NCBI GenBank assembly: GCA_035569495.1
Contig: DATMMX010000038.1
Span: 62,001-126,000, forward strand
Reading direction: 5' to 3'
Length of the DNA: 64,000 nucleotides
Origin: DASRDZ01 sp035569495
Lineage (GTDB): Bacteria > Chloroflexota > Dormibacteria > Aeolococcales > Aeolococcaceae
Made by a program: the position numbers and the translations under genes. How positions within the stretch are numbered: position 1 is the first letter of the stretch; every line of letters starts with the position of its first letter. A model generated the notes under the pieces. That model made no database searches, had not been told where the DNA came from, and was given only the letters and a program-made list of their open reading frames with translations. Shown piece after piece: positions 61,111-64,000 of the stretch.

Positions 61111-61890
61111 TCAGGCGTCGAGGTCGAGGTCGACGACGACCGGCGCGTGGTCCGAGGGCAGCGTGCCCTTGCGCGCGTCGCGGTCGATGTAGGCGTCGCC
61201 GGCGCGTGGGGCCAGCTTGTTGCTGAGCAGCACCAGGTCGATGCGCATGCCGTCACCGCGATGAAAGTTGCCGCCCCGGTAATCCCAGTAGGTGAAGGGG
61301 CGGCCCTTCAGCGCGCGCGGCGGCGTGTCGACAAAACCAAGGCGCAGCAGAGCAGCCAGCGCCTCGCGCTCTGCGGCACTGACGTGCGTCGAACCGATGA
61401 ATACTGCGGGATCCCAGACGTCGTCATCGCTCGGCGCGATGTTGAAGTCACCGCAGACCGCAACCGGTTGCGACGCGGGATCCTCCAACTGCAAGGCGTC
61501 GTGCAGCCGGGCCAGCCATTCCAGCTTGTACGTGTAGTGCGGACTGTCCAGGGTTCGCCCGTTGGGCACGTACAGCGACCACACGCGCACCCCGCCACAC
61601 ACCGCGTTGATGGAGCGCGCCTCCACCTCCTCGAACGCGGGCTCGCCGGCGAAGCCACGGCGCACGTCCTGCAATCCCACCCGCGACAGGATGGCCACGC
61701 CATTCCAGCGGCCGGTGCCATGCGCGGCCACCTCGTAGCCCAGCGCCGCCAGTTCGAGGGCGGGAAACGACGCCTCGGCCACCTTGGTCTCCTGCACGCA
61801 GAGGACGTCGGGACGCACCGCCTCCAGCCAGGCGAGCAGCCGCGGCAGCCGGGCGACCAGCGAGTTCACGTTCCAGGTCGCCAGGCGCAT
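61111..61890 (-). CDS. xth: Exodeoxyribonuclease III
   Basis: A 259-aa enzyme of the exonuclease III/AP endonuclease family: MRLATWNVNSLVARLPRLLA with catalytic Asn, DVLCVQETKV (metal-binding Glu), GVAILSRVG, SLYVPNGRTLDSPHYTYKL, CGDFNIAPSDDDVWD and the final SDHAPVVVDL with the catalytic Asp-His. It repairs abasic sites and 3' blocks in DNA. ATG 61890 begins the conserved domain; the frame is open further upstream, where a GTG at 61917 is possible. Confidence 0.93.
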   Translation of the reverse strand: MRLATWNVNSLVARLPRLLAWLEAVRPDVLCVQETKVAEASFPALELAALGYEVAAHGTGRWNGVAILSRVGLQDVRRGFAGEPAFEEVEARSINAVCGGVRVWSLYVPNGRTLDSPHYTYKLEWLARLHDALQLEDPASQPVAVCGDFNIAPSDDDVWDPAVFIGSTHVSAAEREALAALLRLGFVDTPPRALKGRPFTYWDYRGGNFHRGDGMRIDLVLLSNKLAPRAGDAYIDRDARKGTLPSDHAPVVVDLDLDA

Positions 61891-61943
61891 CGGCACAGGA
61901 TCGGTGGCTGCGCTCACCAGAGTCAACCCCGCGCGGGCGCGCC

Positions 61944-62840
61944 CTACTCCTCCGGGGTGGAGAAGCGCCGCACCGCGTCGAGCGAGGGGACGAAGTAGTA
62001 GGCGCCGCTGGCCGGATGGGTGTAGAGGGTCAGCGCGTCGCGGACGCCGTCGGGGATGCCGGCCATGCTCTGCAGCATGGTGTGCAGGGGGCGCTGCTCG
62101 GCGCTGAAGCCGACGAACATCGTGCCGTGGTCGGTCACCGTGCCGTAGGGCGTGTTGCGCCGGAAGATATGGCCGAAGATGTCCTGATCTGTGCGCCCGA
62201 TGTGCGACTCGGGCGGCTTGGGGTCCATCTCGACGCTGTCCGGCTTGCTGCGCCCGATCGCCCGCTCCTGCGCCGCGACCGGGAGCGACTCCCACTTCGC
62301 CGCGTCGTGCGGCCACTTCTGCAGGAGCAGGATGCTGCCGCCCGATCCCGGCTTGTCGTCGGGGATCAGCGCGTAGCCGGGGGCGTCGAGCAGGCTGGGG
62401 TTCTCCGAGCCGTCGATGAAGCCGGTGAGGTCACGGTCGTGGCGGTACGGCCAGCTCGACGTCTCTGCGGCGACGCTGGCCAGCGCCGCGAGCGCGCTGA
62501 TCGCCTGGCGAGCGGTGTCGAAGATGACGTCGTAGGCGCTGCCCGACAGCCACAGCACCGCGTCGTGCTGGGTGGCCGGCATGGTGTATCCGTCCGGTCC
62601 GACCAGGTCCTGGTCGAAGCCGCTCAGCTCGGCGGGGAGGCCGTCCGGATCGACGCCGCGCCACAGCTCCGGACGAAACCCGGAGACCAGGTTGACGCCG
62701 CCCAGGGTGCTCCGCGGCTCGCGGAGGTCGGCCATCGCGGCGACCAGGTCGCGCCCCTCGACGCCGGCGGCGAGGTCGAACTCGAGGTAGGCGTGGGACG
62801 CGGTCCCCAGGGCGAAGATCCCACTCTGCGCGGTGCTCAT
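61944..62840 (-). CDS. DyP-type peroxidase
   Basis: A 298-aa heme peroxidase: the GxxDG motif is GFIDGSENPS, with RDLTGFIDG around it; further family marks are GGSILLLQKWPHDAAKWESL, SHIGRTDQD, IFRRNTPYG and GTMFVGFSAEQRPLHTML. It uses peroxide to oxidise dyes, phenols or iron porphyrin; cytosolic members may act on heme. No signal peptide is present and no encapsulin gene is next to it. The family name is secure, the substrate is not. Confidence 0.93.
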   Translation of the reverse strand: MSTAQSGIFALGTASHAYLEFDLAAGVEGRDLVAAMADLREPRSTLGGVNLVSGFRPELWRGVDPDGLPAELSGFDQDLVGPDGYTMPATQHDAVLWLSGSAYDVIFDTARQAISALAALASVAAETSSWPYRHDRDLTGFIDGSENPSLLDAPGYALIPDDKPGSGGSILLLQKWPHDAAKWESLPVAAQERAIGRSKPDSVEMDPKPPESHIGRTDQDIFGHIFRRNTPYGTVTDHGTMFVGFSAEQRPLHTMLQSMAGIPDGVRDALTLYTHPASGAYYFVPSLDAVRRFSTPEE

Positions 62841-62926
62841 GACGCGGCATCATGGTACGCGGGAGTCACGATGGTACGCGCGCGTCACGTACGCGCAAGA
62901 ACGCTGTGCTACCGTCGCCATCAGCC

Positions 62927-63625
62927 ATGCCCCCCACCACCGTCGGTCAACCGGATCGCACGCAGGCCTGGCACGAGTTGATCGGCAAGCCGCTGCTGCG
63001 CGGCTACCTGCACGCGGCGGGCGCGATCACCGCGGTGGTCGTCGGCACCCTGCTCATCCTCGCCGCGCGACCCGACGTTCCCAAGCAGATCACCGTCGGC
63101 GTCTTCGTCGGCTCGTCGGTGCTGCTCTTCGGCGCCAGCGCTCTGTACCACATCGGACATTGGGGGCCGGCCGTCAAGAGCGTGTTGCGCCGCATCGACC
63201 ACGCCAACATCTACATCCTCATCGCCGGCACCTACACGCCGGTGGCCTACAACCTGCTCGGCGGCGCGCTGCGTCCGGTGGTGCTCATCTCCATATGGGC
63301 CGTGGCCATCGCCGGAGTCACGCTGGTGACCCGCTCGGTGCACCTGCCCGACGGCGCCGTCGCGGCGATCTACATCGGCATGGGCTGGCTGGGCATCGCG
63401 ACCGCGCCCGGCATCGTCGCGGCGGTTGGCGCGGGCGGGCTGCTGCTGGTCGTCGGCGGTGGCGTCTTCTACTCCATGGGCGCCGCCGCGTACGCGTGGA
63501 AGCGCCCGCGCCTGTGGTCGCGCGTGTTCAGCTACCACGAGGTTTTTCACCTCTGCACGCTGCTCGCCAGCGCGCTGTTCTTCACCTTCATCGCCACCCA
63601 GGTGCTCCCCCACACCCGCCCCTGA
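62927..63625 (+). CDS. Hemolysin III family membrane protein (YqfA-like)
   Basis: A 232-aa protein with seven membrane helices. It matches the HlyIII/PAQR-like family: SALYHIGHW with the first metal-binding residues, RRIDHANIYILIAGTYTP and the final YHEVFHLCTLLAS with two His. These form a zinc site in the membrane; the members' roles range from receptor-like to hydrolase-like. ATG 62927 has TACCGT at 62910-62915, 11 bases upstream. Confidence 0.92.
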   Translation: MPPTTVGQPDRTQAWHELIGKPLLRGYLHAAGAITAVVVGTLLILAARPDVPKQITVGVFVGSSVLLFGASALYHIGHWGPAVKSVLRRIDHANIYILIAGTYTPVAYNLLGGALRPVVLISIWAVAIAGVTLVTRSVHLPDGAVAAIYIGMGWLGIATAPGIVAAVGAGGLLLVVGGGVFYSMGAAAYAWKRPRLWSRVFSYHEVFHLCTLLASALFFTFIATQVLPHTRP

Positions 63626-63818
63626 CGCGCAGCGCGAAATCGTGCTCCGTCACAGGGCCGACATCACGAAGAGCAGCAGACCTGGTACCGTGCACGCAGC
63701 CCTCACTCAGGGCGTGCCTCTTGGTGGTCCCTCTCCCCGCAAGCTCGCGGGTCCTCAAGAACCCGGCATACGTTGCACTCCGAGGGGGAGGCGGCCGTTC
63801 TGGCCGTAGAAGGATCCC
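63626..63818 (+). other. Leader region of the DEAD-box helicase gene
   Basis: No ORF is supported in these 193 bases. They contain a possible hairpin GGCCG-TTCT-GGCC near 63793-63806 and AAGGA just before the helicase ATG. DEAD-box genes of this kind often have long regulated leaders; that is inference only. Confidence 0.3.
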
Positions 63819-64000
63819 ATGGCCACCACATTCACCGAACTCGGTGTGCGTCCGCGCACCGTCGAGGCGCTGCATCGCACCTCGATCAACGACGCCCTGC
63901 CCGTGCAGCGCGACGCCATCCCGCCGCTGCTGCAGCGCCGCGACGTCGTCATCGAGGCACCGACAGGGTCGGGCAAGACGCTCGCCTACCTCGTCCCCCT
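63819..64000 (+). CDS. DEAD-box helicase, 5' end (partial)
   Basis: The first 60 codons reach the window edge. MATTFTELGVRPRTVEALHR is the Q-motif region, LPVQRDAIPPLLQRRDVVIE follows, and Walker A reads APTGSGKTLAYLVP. It should be an ATP-dependent RNA helicase of the DEAD family. AAGGA stands six bases before ATG 63819. The rest of the gene lies outside the window. Confidence 0.9.
   Translation, partial: MATTFTELGVRPRTVEALHRTSINDALPVQRDAIPPLLQRRDVVIEAPTGSGKTLAYLVP

Overview
The window is very GC-rich DNA from a bacterium with a Gram-positive (Terrabacteria-like) cell plan. It carries a MurT/GatD pair for lipid II amidation, many lipoproteins and secreted copper/redox proteins, very frequent 4-base stop/start overlaps (GTGA, ATGA, TTGA), and several genes with a TANNNT -10 box only 6-8 bases before the start codon, which points to leaderless mRNAs. 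An uncultured lineage such as Candidatus Dormibacterota, or a neighbour in Chloroflexota or Actinomycetota, fits best. This is an inference from gene content; no rRNA is present to settle it.

Layout. (1) 1-16.7 kb: envelope and redox genes. These are a large secreted surface protein, a pirin, an eight-gene minus-strand operon (membrane protein, secreted protein, CopC-CopD fusion, lipoproteins, orphan ABC binding protein, CPBP protease), a thioredoxin-like lipoprotein followed by a SCO1-TlpA fusion, an alpha/beta hydrolase, a PNPOx-fold protein and a GNAT acetyltransferase. (2) 16.8-31.0 kb: core chromosome. ROK kinase and zwf feed the pentose phosphate pathway; ispE-murT-gatD make isoprenoid precursor and amidate lipid II; rpsT is divergent; comEA-comEC-recQ-holA form a coupled DNA uptake/replication operon. 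(3) 31.0 to about 49.5 kb: an integrated mobilizable element at tRNA-Ala(GGC). It has a large serine recombinase whose 3' end reads into the tRNA, a regulator-like protein, an ECF sigma factor fused to its own membrane anti-sigma/sensor part, a second ECF sigma, an RDD membrane protein, a VirD4-type coupling protein, a Gabija-type defence pair (gajA, gajB), an IS110 transposase and a MobF relaxase. There is no VirB4 or other type IV secretion gene, so it would be mobilized rather than self-transmissible. (4) About 49.5-52.3 kb: a small cassette-like zone in which five copies of one short repeat separate an NTF2-like gene, an RHH/MazF-type module and a Phd/VapC-type module. (5) 52.5-64 kb: chromosomal accessory and housekeeping genes, including a MocR-type regulator, remnants of lipid-degradation genes, a stand-alone OLD-type TOPRIM protein, two YCII proteins with an ECF42-like sigma factor, a macrodomain protein, exonuclease III, a DyP peroxidase, a hemolysin III-type membrane protein and the start of a DEAD-box helicase.

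The two most interesting signals are not genes. First, a two-box element (AGTACGGG, then GGGTACT starting 22-23 bases further on) occurs four times, all inside the mobile element. It is oriented toward the recombinase operon, the sigma/anti-sigma fusion, the second ECF sigma operon and the relaxase operon, so it looks like the element's own regulon signal. Second, the 32-bp repeat with a tRNA-3'-end-like look punctuates the toxin-antitoxin modules like a cassette array.
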